Program-made: the position numbers and the translations under genes
Part shown: in pieces, positions 11,385 through 25,000 of the stretch
Numbering within the stretch: the stretch's first letter is position 1
Layout of the letters: every line of letters starts with the position of its first letter
The notes under the pieces: model-generated
What the model saw: only the letters and a program-made list of their open reading frames with translations
The model's database searches: none
What the model was told of the DNA's origin: nothing
Assembly: GCF_036850765.1 (NCBI RefSeq)
Contig: NC_089491.1
Coordinates: 134,036,266 to 134,100,265 of the forward strand
From: Saccopteryx bilineata
Lineage: Eukaryota > Chordata > Mammalia > Chiroptera > Emballonuridae
Length of the DNA: 64,000 nt
Direction of reading: 5' to 3'

Positions 11385-11446
11385 GCAAGGTGACCATTCT
11401 GGCTGTTGGAGTGAGTGTGCCAGCCTGGCTGAGGCGGCTGACACAG
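11385..11446 (+). other. NCKAP5L: candidate non-coding 5'-UTR exon of NCKAP5L
   Basis: A 62-nt block sits between a strong pyrimidine tract with CAG (CTGTTTCTCCACAG) and a good donor (ACACAG|GTGAGG). It lies about 1.1 kb upstream of the ATG exon on the same strand, and the ATG exon itself begins at a splice acceptor, so at least one upstream exon must exist. It abuts an L2-like 3' end. This is inference from splice signals only; there is no transcript evidence. Confidence 0.4.
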
Positions 11447-12526
11447 GTGAGGGGCCCTGGGGCCTTGTATGCTGGTGATGGGACTGGAGGAGGAGGCCTG
11501 GGACAGAGAGTGCCCCCTGTGCCCCACCGTGGAGGATGGAGGAGAGAGCATTCAGTGCCTGATTGATGAGCTGCTGAGTTCCTCTCTTCCTTGGTCCCAA
11601 AGTGCTAAGCTCCTTTTGTGCGGGCTTCAATGGGGCAGAAAGGCAAGTAGTTGGTTGTGGACCGGGGCCTCCACCCTTTTACATTAGGAAGGGTTTCCCA
11701 TCCACTGGAAATTTCCACAATATTTGTGCAGAAGAAGGAAATGAGTGCTTTCCTCTGGCAGAGAAATTGAAACTCAAATGGAAGATGAAACCTACTCAGT
11801 ACAGCCAGTAACCATGGCAATGGTGGGGTTGGGTGAGGGGGTCACACGCACAGTTCAGGTTAGAAGCCTGGCTGGGTTGTGTTCAGGCAGTGGCAGATGA
11901 GTCTATTGAGTGATCAGTCTGTCTCTTACCACCAGGTCTTACACCAGGAAGTGTAAGCCCGGGCAGTGAAGTGAATATAGTGTCCCTGCCCTCATGGAAT
12001 TGTCAGTCTGGGGGAGGCAGGTACAGGTCCTGACTGGACATGGGTTGGGAGCCCTGAAGAATGAATAGGAAGGAGCTGGCGAAATGGAAAGTGGGAGACA
12101 GGGCCAAGACTCCTGCAGAGGACCAGCGTGCAACAAGAGACGCGTCGCTGGGCCTCGTGGGAGTAAGGATCCTTGCAAGTTTCAGGGCACCTCCCAGTTG
12201 CCCAGGAAGATACAGTGTGCCAGTTAAGGGCCAATCTCAGCGGAGAATTCAAGTTTCTCATCTGGCCAGTGTCTATGTGACCTGTTACAGGGCAAGTGCA
12301 GTTACAAAACAATGGTTTTATTCTTAAGATGGGAAGAATGTCTTTGTCTGTCCTTTGACCGGGAGAGACTTAGCCTGACCCTGAGTTGTTACAGTGTCCA
12401 TGGCCAATTGGTCCCATTGAGCTACAGTCCGAGAATACTGACAAGTTTTGTCTTTGTCCTCTTCTCCTCCTCACTTCCTCCGGGGCCCTGGAGTAGCCTG
12501 CCCGGACTTCTCTCACTTGTTCCCAG

Positions 12527-12655
12527 GGCTTGATGTCAGAGGCCATGGACCAGCCGGCTGCGAGTCCTGAAAACCTGAGGCCAGGAGAGGGTGGTGATGG
12601 CAGCATGGAGCCGGGTACCTGCCAGGAGCTTCTGCACCGATTGCGGGAGCTGGAG
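12527..12655 (+). CDS. NCKAP5L: NCKAP5L coding exon 1 (6 nt 5' UTR + residues 1-41)
   Basis: Acceptor TTGTTCCCAG ends at 12526 and the donor GTAGGG starts at 12656. ATG is at 12533-12535. The exon encodes MSEAMDQPA through HRLRELE and ends in phase 0. A second in-frame ATG follows at codon 5. Confidence 0.93.
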
Positions 12656-13037
12656 GTAGGGCAGGGGCAAGGTGGGGCATCGGGGATGCCCTTTCCTGTA
12701 AGCTTGATGTAGGTGTTTTGGGTGTGGTAGACCTTCCTCTCTGCCCCCTTCGCTAGGTTGGAGTGGAAATGTACATCTCTCAGCAGATCTCATCTGAGGA
12801 GCCTTCTCCTTGCTCTTAGCTCTCTGGGCATGGTGCCAGCTCAGGGACAAGAGGCATGCAAGGAGCAGGGCTGTCCTGACCCCTAAATGTCTCCCTTCTT
12901 TACCCCTCTTCTCCCCCACTTTCATGCCCCAACTGGCTCTAAGAAAGGGGTGGTTACAAAGGCCATAGGAAAAAGGGTTTAGATGACCTGGCACTGAGGA
13001 GTTGAGCAACAAGGACATGGTTCCTTAGATGTCACAT

Positions 13038-13074
<37 letters not shown>

Positions 13075-16000
13075 TCATTTTTAGAGAGGAGAGAGAGAGG
13101 GAGAGAGAGAGACAGAGAGAGAGAAGGGGGGAGGAGCAGGAAGCATCAACTCCCATATGTGCCTTGACCAGGCAAGCCCAGGGTTTCGAACCGGTAACCT
13201 CAGCATTCCAGGTCAACGCTTTATCCACTGCGCCACCACAGGTCAGGCAAATGTCACATTCTTAAGACCCTGCCCTCCTCCCTCCAGCAGCCCTCTCCCA
13301 GGGAAATAAGGTTTACTCTTGGCACCCCCCACTTTAGGTCCTCCAGGCCACTCTGTCTCCCCAGCCCCTGCAACCTCACTGACTAAGGTTGAAGTTTACA
13401 AAAAACCAGACATCTGGGCTGTGTTCTTTTATTTATTTGTTTATTTATGTATTTATTTATTTTTAGGATTTTATTTCTTGATTTTACAGAGAGGACAGAG
13501 AAGGGAGAGGGAGTGAGAGGTATCAACTAATAGTTGCTTCACTTTAGTTGTTCATTGATTGCTTTTTGCATGTTTTTTGACCAGGCAAGCCCAGGGCTTC
13601 GAACTGCAGGCTGAGCTCTACCCTTTTTTTTTTTTTTTTTACAGAGACAGAGTCAGAGTGAGGGAGAGACAGGGACAGACAGACAGGAACGGAGAGATGA
13701 GAAGCATCAATCATTAGTTTTCCATTGCACATTGCAACACCTTAGTTGTTCATTGATTGCTTTCTCACATGTGCCTTGACTGTGGGCCTTCAGCAGACCG
13801 AGTAACCCCTTGCTTGAGCCAGCGACCTTGGGTCCAAGCTGGTGAGCTTTTGCTCAAACCAGATTAGCCCGCGCTCAAGCTGGCGACTTCGGGGTCTGGA
13901 ACCTGGGTCCTCGGCATCCCAGTCTGATGCTCTATCCACTGCGCCACCGCCTGGTCAGGCTGAGCTCTGCCCTCTTAATGCCCATTTCTATAGGCCTCCT
14001 CATGGCAGAGTCCAACCAGAACCAAGAGCTGGGCAGGGATGTAGTTAGTAGACTCCTTGCCTCCTCCCCTTCCCCAGAAGGAATTATCCCTGAGGGAAGA
14101 ATGATCCCATAGCCTCTTTTTTGTGCTCTTACTAAACCTGCAGGCAGAGAACTCAGCACTTGCCCAGGCCAATGAAAACCAGCGGGAGACCTATGAGCGC
14201 TGTCTGGACGAGGTCTGTGGGGTCTGCGGTGGGACTGATGCTGGGCGGGTTGGGGGAGTATAACTTGTCTCCTCCAGACAGAGGCTGGGTCAGCTGACAG
14301 CTCTGCTTTGGGGTTTTCTGTCCTCAGGTTGCCAATCATGTGGTGCAGGCGCTGCTGAACCAAAAGGTAAGTGGTCATGGGAGACATTCTCACCCCTAAG
14401 CCAGCATCCCTGGGGGAGGCCCTGGATACCACAGGGGAGGTCCTTCCTGGGGACCCCTGAGCCTGGTTTGATAGGTGGTAATGTCTTATTGGCCCAATCA
14501 TTCCCCCACACCTCCACACCTTCCCCCTGCTTCCTCACTTCAGACAGGGCTGCACTGTTCTACCTGGAGGTATGGATGGGATAGATAAGGCCAGATCTCT
14601 TGAGTTATAAGAACTGATTTGGGGTTGAATCCTTCCCTTATCCTGGCCCCAGCTCATTTCTCCAGGTTGTAATGGCCCTGAAAGCAATGTTGATGTGAGC
14701 ATAAGGTGGCATCTAAATACTTGCACAAGTACTATGGATAACTTATTTGTTTTTTAATTTCATTTATTGCCTGACCAGTGTTGGTGCAGTGGATAGAGCT
14801 TGACCTGGGACATGAGGATCCAGGTTCAAAACCCTGAAGGTTTGAGTGAGGGCTCATCCGGCTTGAGCATGGGATCATAGACATGATCACATGGTTGCTG
14901 GCTTGAGCCCAAAGGCTGCTGGCTTGAAGCCTAGGGTCACTGGAAAGATTTTATTTATTGATTTTACAGAGTTGGAATGGGGGTGCAAGAAGTATCAACT
15001 CATAGTTGCCTCACCCTAGTTATTCATTGGTTGCTTCTCATATGTGCCTTGACCCAGCAAGCCCAAGGTTTCAAACCAGCAACCTCAGCATCCCAGGTCG
15101 ATGTTTTGTCTACTGTGCCAGCATAGGACAGGCCTGTGGGTAACTTCTTGACATATGGTCCACTCTGTATGGACCTTTCTGTGGTATGTGGTTTCTAAGA
15201 GGTAGGGCGTTGACTCCAGGATTGGGGAAGTTACCAATGGGAATGGGATTTTCCTTCCACCAGGAGTGGTTAACTTTAGAGAATTTCCCATCCCCTGAAG
15301 ATCTGATAGCTGTAAATATAGACAGGCTCAGTGCCCTCACAGGAGATTGCAGGAGAAGGGCATGCTCAGTAGGAGTGCCCACTGTTCTGATGAAGTGGAC
15401 TGTGCGTGCTCATGCTGCTCCGCCCCACCCCACCATGGTCTCCTGCTTTCCCCCTGCCCCCTGGGTATGACAGGACCTTCGCGAGGAGTGCATCAAGCTG
15501 AAGAAGAGGGTGTTTGACCTGGAACGGCAGAACCAGATGCTGAGCGCCCTGTTTCAGCAGAAACTCCAGCTCACGACAGGCTCCCTCCCTCAGGTGGGTA
15601 TAAGCCATTCTCCTTCTCTCATCGCACCAGTTTCCTTCTTCCCCCAGCCCCATCATTATCACCACTCCTTTTTTCCCAAATATCTACAGAAGCCAGCTGT
15701 CCAGCCGTTCCCCTTCATTCTGGGGGCAGTCCGTGCAGGGAAGGCTTGCCTAACCTAATAGATCTGAGCCGTAGGTGGGGTGAAAACTCCAGGTCCTCTC
15801 AAGCTGGGCTGTCCCGCACCTTGCAAGTGCTCCCCTCCCAGTTGCATGGGAATCCTGCTTGTTGAAAGAGAAGGTTCTAGCTTGCTCTCACCCTGTGTGG
15901 GGAATGGGTGGAGGCTGAAAATGTAATTATTTCACACTCCCAAGGGTCCCCTTTGGCCACTGCACTGCCTCTTCCTAGCCAGAGTCAAGGGTGGGACCAG

Positions 16001-19000
16001 GTGGAAGGCACCCAGTGCTTGGTGTCACCAAGAGGTCAGGAATGGCACTTGACCAGATAATTCTGTATGTGTGCGTGTTGCATACAGGGTGGGGCAAAAA
16101 AGAAGGCTTAATAAGAGTTGTGAGTGCAAGAAACACAGACATTATTCTTATATTATTATTTATTATAGTATTGTTTTTTTGTTGTTGTTTTTTATTCATT
16201 TTTAGAGAGGACAGAGAGAGGGAGAGAGAGACAGAGAGGGGGAGAGAGGAGAGAGAGAAGGGGGGAGGAGCTGGAGGCATCAACTCCCATATGTGCCTTG
16301 ACCAGGCAAGCCCAGGGTTTTGAACCGGCTACCTCAGCATTTCCAGGTCGATGCTTTATCCACTGTGCCACCACAGGTCAGGCCAATTATAGTACTGTTT
16401 TTTGTATGAACAACTGTAAACCTACTTTTGTCCCACCCTGTATGCTCACCTTCTGACTCAGGCATGGCCCTGGACCCCGGTACCTGCTTCTAGCCCTGAC
16501 ATCTGCCTTAGCCAGGAAAAGCAGGAGCCAACTAGGAGTGAATGCTGGTCTCAGTTATGTCATTTGGGATCATTCTATCAGGAGGCCTCAAGGATAGGGT
16601 GAGAAATGGGGGTGGGAGGATCAGTAGTAGCTCCAAGTACCCGAGGTGAACAGCAGGCTCTGAAGTCAGCCGGCACACCCCTCACCCCACCTCCGACTTT
16701 GACAGGAAGAGATGGGCCAGGCAGCTCTTGGCTCCCAGACCCTGAGCAGGATGCCCTCAGCTCCCTGGGAAGCCTGACCCTTGGCAGAGGAAGCCTGTTG
16801 TCACTATGGCCCCTCTAGAGCCCCTGCCCACCAGCCTGGCACAGAGCTGGCTGAATCGGCAGCAAGGACCGTGCAGCCCCCGCCCCACGCTGGCGCTCAC
16901 CCTGCTACAGGTCCACCCTGGAGTTCCCAGAGGTCGGACCGCACTGGCCGATCTCTCCTCATCCGTACCCTTCTCAGTAACTGGTGATAAAAGAGGTGTG
17001 GGTCATTCTTACATTGTTTCTCTTTTCCTTAAATGAATTCTGGGATTTGAATTTGGGATTTTGAAATGAATTTTGGGATTTGAGGCAATAGATGTATCTT
17101 TCCCAGAGGTAACATGACATCATGGAAAGAGCATGAACCTTGGCCTCAGATAAACTTGGACTGTCTTCCTAACTTAGCTAATTTGTGACCTTGGGCAAAT
17201 TATATAATCTTACAAACCACAATTTTTCCTTATAGATGGGGATAAGGATACCTATATTGCAGAGTGTTGTGAGGATTAAGTGAGATAATATATGGAGCTG
17301 GGCCCATAGCAGATAGCCAATATTTGGCAGCTGTTTATCATTATTAATGTTATTCCCAAGTTGTGCTTTGCTAGGATGAAAGCTCCATTGAGGAAATGCT
17401 AATTAAGCTCTTACTGTGAGAATGCCTTTGCCAACACACATGGAACTGGGCAGGGCTGTGGCCTGTGCAGAGTGAACGTAGCCCCTGCAGACTGGGGCTG
17501 CGGAAGCTAAGGCAGGTCTGCAGAGAGCGGTAGTACAAAGCAGAGTGTGGCAGTACTGTCCAAGAGCCAGAGGGAGGGGAGACCGTCACAGATGGCTGGA
17601 GACGGTTCCCTTAATGAGGTGAGTTGGACCTGGGCCATGATGGATGGGGGATTCTAAAAGAGTGGAGTAGGGGATAGTGAAAAGGGAATCCCTGCGGAAG
17701 GAAGAGAGGGAAGCCTAGGGAGCAGCAAGCTGTTCGGCGAGGCTAGAACAAAGGGTGTGTGAAGGCGCAGTGAGGAAGACGGAGCTGGAGACGGCATCAG
17801 GGAAGAACAGGCCGGCCGGGCCTGCAATGCCAGCAGAGGAATTCAGACTTGTCTTCAGTGGGGAGGCATAGGAGGCTTTGACAAAAAGATGCTTTGTGGG
17901 GGGGGGGGGGGAGAGATGCTTTAGGCTACCTTCTACAGTGGAGATCGAAAAGCCACCCAGGTCCTAGAGAAAGAGATGCTGAGTAGCCAGAGGTGTGAGG
18001 ATCTGGGCTGAAGGAGCAGCTGCATGTGGGCAGAGGGGAGGCAGAGAGACACTATGGATCCAAGATTTAAAAGCTACGGAGAATGAGAGACAGGGAAGAG
18101 TTAAAGTTGACAGGTATCTTGTTGAGATGCCTAAGCGAAGGAAGTAACATTCACAGGGTCTGAGAGAGAAGTGATCCGTGATCCATGATCCCCAGAGTAC
18201 AAATTTCTGAAACCCATTAGAGGAGACAGAAGTGATCATTCCCACCACCATCTTTTCTGAGACCCAGTAATGAGTGTCTCTCCCCTTAGTCTCAGCCTGT
18301 GCTGCTGGGGTCACGAGTAGTCAGAACAAGAAGGGGCCTCGCTGCTCACCCCCTCTGTAATCGGGGCAGAGGCCCTGAAGAAAAGCAGAGCGGTCCTGGA
18401 GCTGCAGAGGCCCCTAGGGTAGGCCTGCCATTGTCCTTCAACCTAGGACCCTCCCTCTTTCTCTAAAGCCCCCAGACCAGTCTCACCTGTGTGCCACCTG
18501 GCCATATACTTCTTCAGTCTGCTGTGCTGTGGTCTCCCAGGGCTCCTCTGCCCACGTGGTGGGGATAGTGGTGACAGCATACCTCGGGCCAGGAGATGTC
18601 CCTGAAGGAGCAATGGTTTCCTACCCCAGGATGACAAGACCTAGTTCATGAGGGAGTAGGGACCTGGGACAGCACCTGTGCTAATTCTCCTTCTCTCTGC
18701 AGATTCCACTCACCCCGCTCCAGCCACCATCTGAGCCACCAGCCTCCCCCTCCCTGAGCTCCACTGAGGGACTGGCCACCTCGCTGCCTCTGGGGCACTT
18801 TGCTGCACAGAGAGAGGTAGGAGGTATAGGCACAGTGGTCTGGCTCTGCTGGCTATGGGCTTGTCAGTTGCCTCCATTGCTGTCTCCTAAGTCCCAGGGG
18901 GTACACAGATCCTTGTCCAGGCTGGGTCTGAGCCCTCAGCCATCACCTCATACCAAGAAAAACAGACCCCATTTTTCTTGCCAGTATTGTGATTGCACTG

Positions 19001-22000
19001 GCCTTGAAAGCGAATGTGTTAATATTGCAGTAAGAGTGATAGCTCCCTCTCTGCCAGGCATTGTGCTGAACACCTGGATCTCAGCTGTCTTATTTTATGA
19101 GGTTAAACATAATTACCATCCATTTTACAGATGATACAATGAAGCTTAGAGATTCAGTTACTTGCCAAATACTAGTTAATAATTAAATAGTAGATGTGGT
19201 ACTTGAACCTACATAGTCTGGTTCCAGAGCCCATGGTGTAAACCACAATGTCACACTGGCCTGGCCTGGGTGCAAGAAGAGGCCACACAAAAGCCAGGAA
19301 GAGCTTGCAGTAGTCAGTCGTTCCTAGTCCCTTCTCCATGGAGAAGGCAGCTGTCTGAGCCAAGAAGGCCTAGGCTTACCTGCAGTGACTGACTTAAGAC
19401 TTGGTCACATCACATCCCCTTCTAGAGTCTCTGTGTTCTTTCTGGAGCCTAAAAAATCTAAAAAATGAACAGGCCTCCCTGCCCTGGGCAGGCAGAGCTG
19501 TACGTGTTGTGGGTAGCCAGCCCTGCCCATGCAAGTAGCAGTGGTAAGTGTGGGTGACTGGGGCTGGGATAACTAGGAAGGGAGGTGGAGTGCCCACCCA
19601 ACGCCCGTCGTGCAGGGAAAAAGAGTTGGACCAACCAGGGCTCAGTGACCCTTGAGGAGCGTGAGCCATCATATCCCAGAAGCAGTCGATCCCTTTCGGG
19701 GACACAGACAAAACCAGGCCAGCTCTGCTCCTGGCATACTGAGGTTCTGTGCAGCTCAGGTCCTGGGTCTGCACATGGTCTCCTCATGCTGTTTCTCCCC
19801 CAAGGTGTGCTGGGAGCAACAACTGCGGCCAGGAGGCCCAGGACCCCCGGTCACCCCACCCTCCGCGCTGGATGCCCTGTCCCCATTCCTTCGAAAGAAA
19901 GCCCAGATCCTGGAGGTGCTGAGAGCCCTAGAAGAAACTGACCCCTTGCTTCTCTGCTCACCTGCCACACCATGGCGACCTCCAAGCGAGCGTCCTGGCT
20001 CCCCCGAGCCCATCAATGGCGAGCTGTGCGGCCCACCCCAGCCTGAACCCTCACCCTGGGCCCCCTACCTGCTACTAGGCCCTGGTGGCCTAGGAGGCCT
20101 GCTACACTGGGAGCACCTCTTGGGGAACCCTAGGGAGGGAGAGGGTGCTGGGCGGCCCTGGGGCCCTCGTAGAGGCTCCCCCAAGGCCCCTGGTGCCGTC
20201 TCTGGCCTGCCCTGTGCCCCAGGGAGCAGCTCCTCCTCCTCTTCTGATGAGGCAGGGGACCCCAATGAGGCACCCAGCCCTGACACCCTGCTCGGGGCCC
20301 TGGCCCACAAACAGTTGAACCTAGGCCAGCTCCTTGAGGACACCGAGTCTTACCTACAGGCCTTCCTGGCCGGGGCTGCTGGACCACTCAATGGGGACCA
20401 CCCCAGTCCTGGGCAGCCATCCTCCCCAGACCAGGAGCCCCTACAACTGTCCAAGTCCAAAGGCCTGCCCAAGTCAGCTTGGGGTGGGGGCACCCCAGAG
20501 GCTCATGGGCCGGGCTTTGGTGCTACCTCAGAGGGCCAGGAGCCCCTCCCGTTCCTCAGCATGTTCATTGGTGCGGGGGATACCCCCCTGGGCTCACGAC
20601 TTGGCCACCCCCACTCCTCATCTCAGGTGAAAAGCAAGCTCCAAATTGGCCCTTCTTCTCCTGGGGAAGCCCAGGGACCCCTTCTGCCCTCTCCAGCCAG
20701 AGGTCTCAAGTTTCTAAAGCTGCCTTCAGCCTCAGAGAAGGTCCCCAGCCCAGGAGGCCCCCAGCTCAGCCCTCAGTTCCCCCGGAACTCACGAATCCCC
20801 TGCCGGAACAGTGGCTCAGATGGCAGCCCCTCCCCGCTGCTGGCCCGAAAGGGTTTGGGTGGAGGAGAGCTGTCTCCAGAAGGGGCACAGGGCCTGCCCA
20901 CCAGCCCTTCACCCTGCTCCACAGCCCTGGACTCTGCACAGCTCCGACCTCCCCAGCCAGCCTTGTCCACCACACTGTCCCCTGGATCGGCGGTGTCTCC
21001 CTGCTACGAGAACATCCTGGACCTTTCTCGGAGCACCTTTAGGGGGCCTTCTCCAGAGCCACCTCCATCCCCATTGCAGGTGCCCACCTACCCACAGCTA
21101 GCTCTAGAAATACAACAGGCCTCTGAGGTCCTCAGAAGCCCTGGAGCACCCCCTAGCCCTTGCCTCCCAGAATCCTGCCCCTGTGGGAGCCCCCAGGAGA
21201 AGAGTTTGGACAAGGCAGTCTTGGAGTCTCCCCATCCTGGCCGCAGGACCCCTGGCAGCTCAGCAAAGAAGCCCAGCCAGGGTGCAGGGCGGCGACTTGG
21301 AGATTCTGGCTACACACCTCTGCGGGACAGACTAGCAGCCTTGGGGAAACTGAAGACTGGCCCCGATGGGCCCCACGGCCCAGAGAAGAACGGGGTGCTA
21401 ACCAGACCTTGTGCCGAGAAGGAGCGGGGAGCAGGAAGGTTAGGGGAGAGCACTGGACACATGGCTATCTCCAGCCCCAGGCCCCTTGAGCAGCTAGAAG
21501 CCAAGGGAGCCCTGCGGGGGACAGTGGCTTTGGGCACAAGCAGCCTGAAGCAGCAGGATCCCACTCTCCTCAGTGACCCTGGGGCCCGAGTCTACTCCTC
21601 CCACTCCATGGGGGCCCGGGTGGACTTGGAGCCTGTCTCACCAAGGAGCTGCCTCACCAAAGTGGAGCTGGCCAAGAGTCGGCTGGCAGGAGCCCTGTGC
21701 CCCCAGGTACCCCGCACCCCTGTCAAAGTGCCAACCTCAGCCCCCAGCCTGGGCAAGCCCAATAAGAGCCCCCACGGCAGCCCAACAAAGCTACCTTCCA
21801 AGTCACCTACCAAGGTGGTGCCTCGACCTGTGGCCCCACCAGCCACCAGGGAGCCCCCCAAGTCTGACAAGGGGAAGGGCCCACCTTGGACAGACTGTGG
21901 ACCCGCTATGGCGCAGCCCACACCCTCTGCACCTGGCCCCGCTGATCCAAGCCAAGTTCCTGAGGGGCGTGCCCCACACTCAGCCATTGAGGAGAAGGTG

Positions 22001-25000
22001 ATGAAGGGCATCGAGGAGAACGTGCTGCGGCTCCAGGTCCAGGAGCGGGCACCGGGCGCCGAGGCCAAGCACCGAAACACCAGTAGCATTGCCAGCTGGT
22101 TTGGCCTGAAGAAGAGCAAGCTGCCAGCACTGAACCGCCGCACAGAGGCCACCAAGAGCAAGGAGGGGGCCAGCAGGGGCTCCCCACTCCGTAAGGAGGC
22201 CAAGGTGGAATCCCGGAAGCTGGAGGCAGAGAGCCTCAACATCTCCAAACTGATGGCTAAGGCGGAAGATTTGCGCCGGGCGCTAGAGGAGGAGAAGGCC
22301 TACCTGAGCAGCAGGGCCCGGCCACGGCCCGGGACAGCAGTGTCAGGGCCCGGTGCAGGGCTGGGGCAGGGCCAGGGCCAGCTGACTGGCATGTACCAGG
22401 GTGCAGACACCTTCATGCAGCAGCTGCTCAACAGGTAAGGACCTTGGACTACTCAGCAGGTGGTTGTTGACTTGGGACTGTCTGGCCTAGAAGCTTACGC
22501 TTTACAGAGGTCAAAAGGGGTTAGAGATCCAGCAACATGGCACCAAAGTATCTGGGGGTTAGTGGCCTGACTAATAGGAAAGTTGGGGAGCCTGTCCAGG
22601 TGGTGGCTCAGTGGATACAATGTTGGACTGGGACGCGGAGGACCTAGATTCAAAACCCCGAGGACACCAGCTTGAGTGCGGGCTCGTCGGTTTGAGCAAG
22701 GCTCACCAACTTGATTGAGCCCAAGATTGCTGGCTTGAACAAGGGGTCACTAGGTCTGCTGAAGCCCCCCTGGTCTAGGCACATATGAGAAAGCAATCAA
22801 TGAACAACTAAGGAGTTGCAATGAAGAATTGATGCTTCTCATCTCTCTTCCTTCTGGTCTGTCTGTCCCTATCAGTCCCTCTCTCTGTGTCTCTCTGTCT
22901 CTGTCACAAAAAAAGAGGAAAGGTGGGGAGATTTGTGCCCAGTTCCCCTCCTCTCTGGTTCTCTGACATTGGACTTGCTGAGACCCTTTCTCATTTGGGA
23001 AGAGAGGTTTTATCCAGTATCAGATGAAGTAGCCTACCTAAGTGCCTGCACACAGTAGTCAAGGGAATGCTATTTCCGAACCATGGCCTGATGAAGGTCT
23101 TACTCTGGGGGCTTCCCATATAGACCAGTGGTAGTCAACCTGGTCCCTACCGCCCACTAGTGGGCGTTCCAGCTTTTACGGTGGGCGGTAGTGGAGCAAC
23201 CAAAGTATAAATAAAAAGATTTAATTATAGTAAGTTGTTTTATAAAGATTTACTCTGCCAAACTTAGCGAAAATCTGACATAAAGTACTTGGTAAGTAAT
23301 TATTATTATATCCTTTAACTTGCTGTAACTCTGCTTTGTAAATTTTATAAAGTAAAGTTACTTCCCTACTTTATAAATCACCATTACTATGGAACTGGTG
23401 GGCGGTTAGAAAATTTTACTACTAACAGAGATACAAAAGTGGGCGGTAGGTATAAAAAGGTTGACTACCCATCCTCTAGAACAGTGGTCCCCAACCCCGG
23501 GCCGCGGACCAGTACCGGTCCACAAAGAATAAATAACTTACATTATTTCCGTTTTATTTGTATTTAAGTCTGAACAATGTTTTATTTTTTAAAAATGACC
23601 AGATTTCCTCTGTTACATGCGTCTCAGGCTCACTCTTGACGCTTGTCTTGGTCACGTGATACATTTATCCGTCCCACCCTAAAGGTCAGTCCATGAAAAT
23701 ATTTTCTGACATTAAACTGGTCCGTGGCCCACAAAAGGTTGGAGACCACTGCTCTAGAACAAGGAGAGTCTCCTTTCCATCTTGCCCTTTGGCACCTGCT
23801 GTGGACCCAGCACTGGGAGTAATGGTTCAGGGAAGAGGCCTCCCCACCTTGCAGTTGCTCTGTCTGAGTCAGGTTAAAGCAGAATGTCTGCAGGAACTGG
23901 GCCCCCGGTAAGGTGATTGGAACAGCAAGTGCACTCTCAGGCCAAGTATGTTGTTTGTAGACCAGGATGTGACCAGGTCTGCCTTTTACCTGCCAACATT
24001 TTCGCATGGTCTCTAGGTTTGACTCTGGATAATAGCCTTGGGAGCGTTCTCCTATCTACCCTGCGCCTGCTCTTCCTCTATGGTTTCCCCTAGAGTATCT
24101 GACTGTTTCCAGTGTCAGAAGGGGTTAGGGACAACCACCCGGGTTATGGTCCCCTTTTCCAGGTGCAGAGAGGGGGTGCCTTACTAGGCCCACACCATAG
24201 GTGGGAGCAAGGCCTCCCTCATCTCCTTCTGCACTACTATTCCTAGGGTGGATGGCAAGGAGCTGCCACCCAAGAGCTGGAGGGAGCCCAAACCCGAGTA
24301 TGGTGACTTTCAGCCAGTGTCCTCTGACTCCAAGAACCCCTGGCCAGCCGCAGGGCCCCGAAATGGCCTGGTGGGCCCTCTTCAGGGCTGTGGAAAAGGG
24401 AAGGTAAGTTCTTGGGGCAAGGGACGGGTAGAGGGCTGGTCCCTTGGTCCTGCCAGATCTCTTGCACCTGGAGGGCTCCCCTCTCTGAGGCCTGGAAGCT
24501 GCTGGATGCACTTCCGGTCTGGGAGTGGGGGGGTGTAATGGGGGAGCTGGGAAGAAGAGAGGTTTTCCTGAGGGCTGGCAGGCTGTGGTCACTAAGATCC
24601 ATACTCCAGAGGTCCTAATGATGAGGTTTGGGGCAGGGTTTGGGGTGAGGGAGAAATGGGCTCAGAGGCCTCCTGTTTCCCATAGCCAAGCAGCGAGCCA
24701 GAGAGGCAGGAAGAGATGCCCTCAGAGGACAGCCTGGCCGAGCCAGTGCCCACCTCACACTTCACAGGTCAGCAGGGTCAAGGGCCCAGGACGGGACCGG
24801 CTCCTCACTTGCTGCTTACTTTACTGTTTCCTGTCACTGCAGCAGGTGTCCAGCCATGAGTGCCATTTTGGTGCCAATCACCAGGTGGGCACTGAGGCTG
24901 CACAGTACATCCCTGCCCTCAGGGTACCAGCCCATCTTCCCCAAGCCTAAGGGAGGTGGGATGGGGTAGGCAGGGACTACTGAGCCTGTAGGGCCTGGAG

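Noticed and set aside
10987..11478. 163-codon plus-strand frame across the L2 end
   Set aside because: Most of it is L2 3' UTR text; no coding family is visible.
19652..19804. In-frame upstream extension of the large NCKAP5L frame (51 codons)
   Set aside because: It lies before a good splice acceptor at 19804, and the protein joins to exon 5 at that point; the extension is intron.
21592..22248. 218-codon open frame antisense to the large NCKAP5L exon
   Set aside because: It is a shadow of a GC-rich coding exon, with no family resemblance or splice signals of its own.
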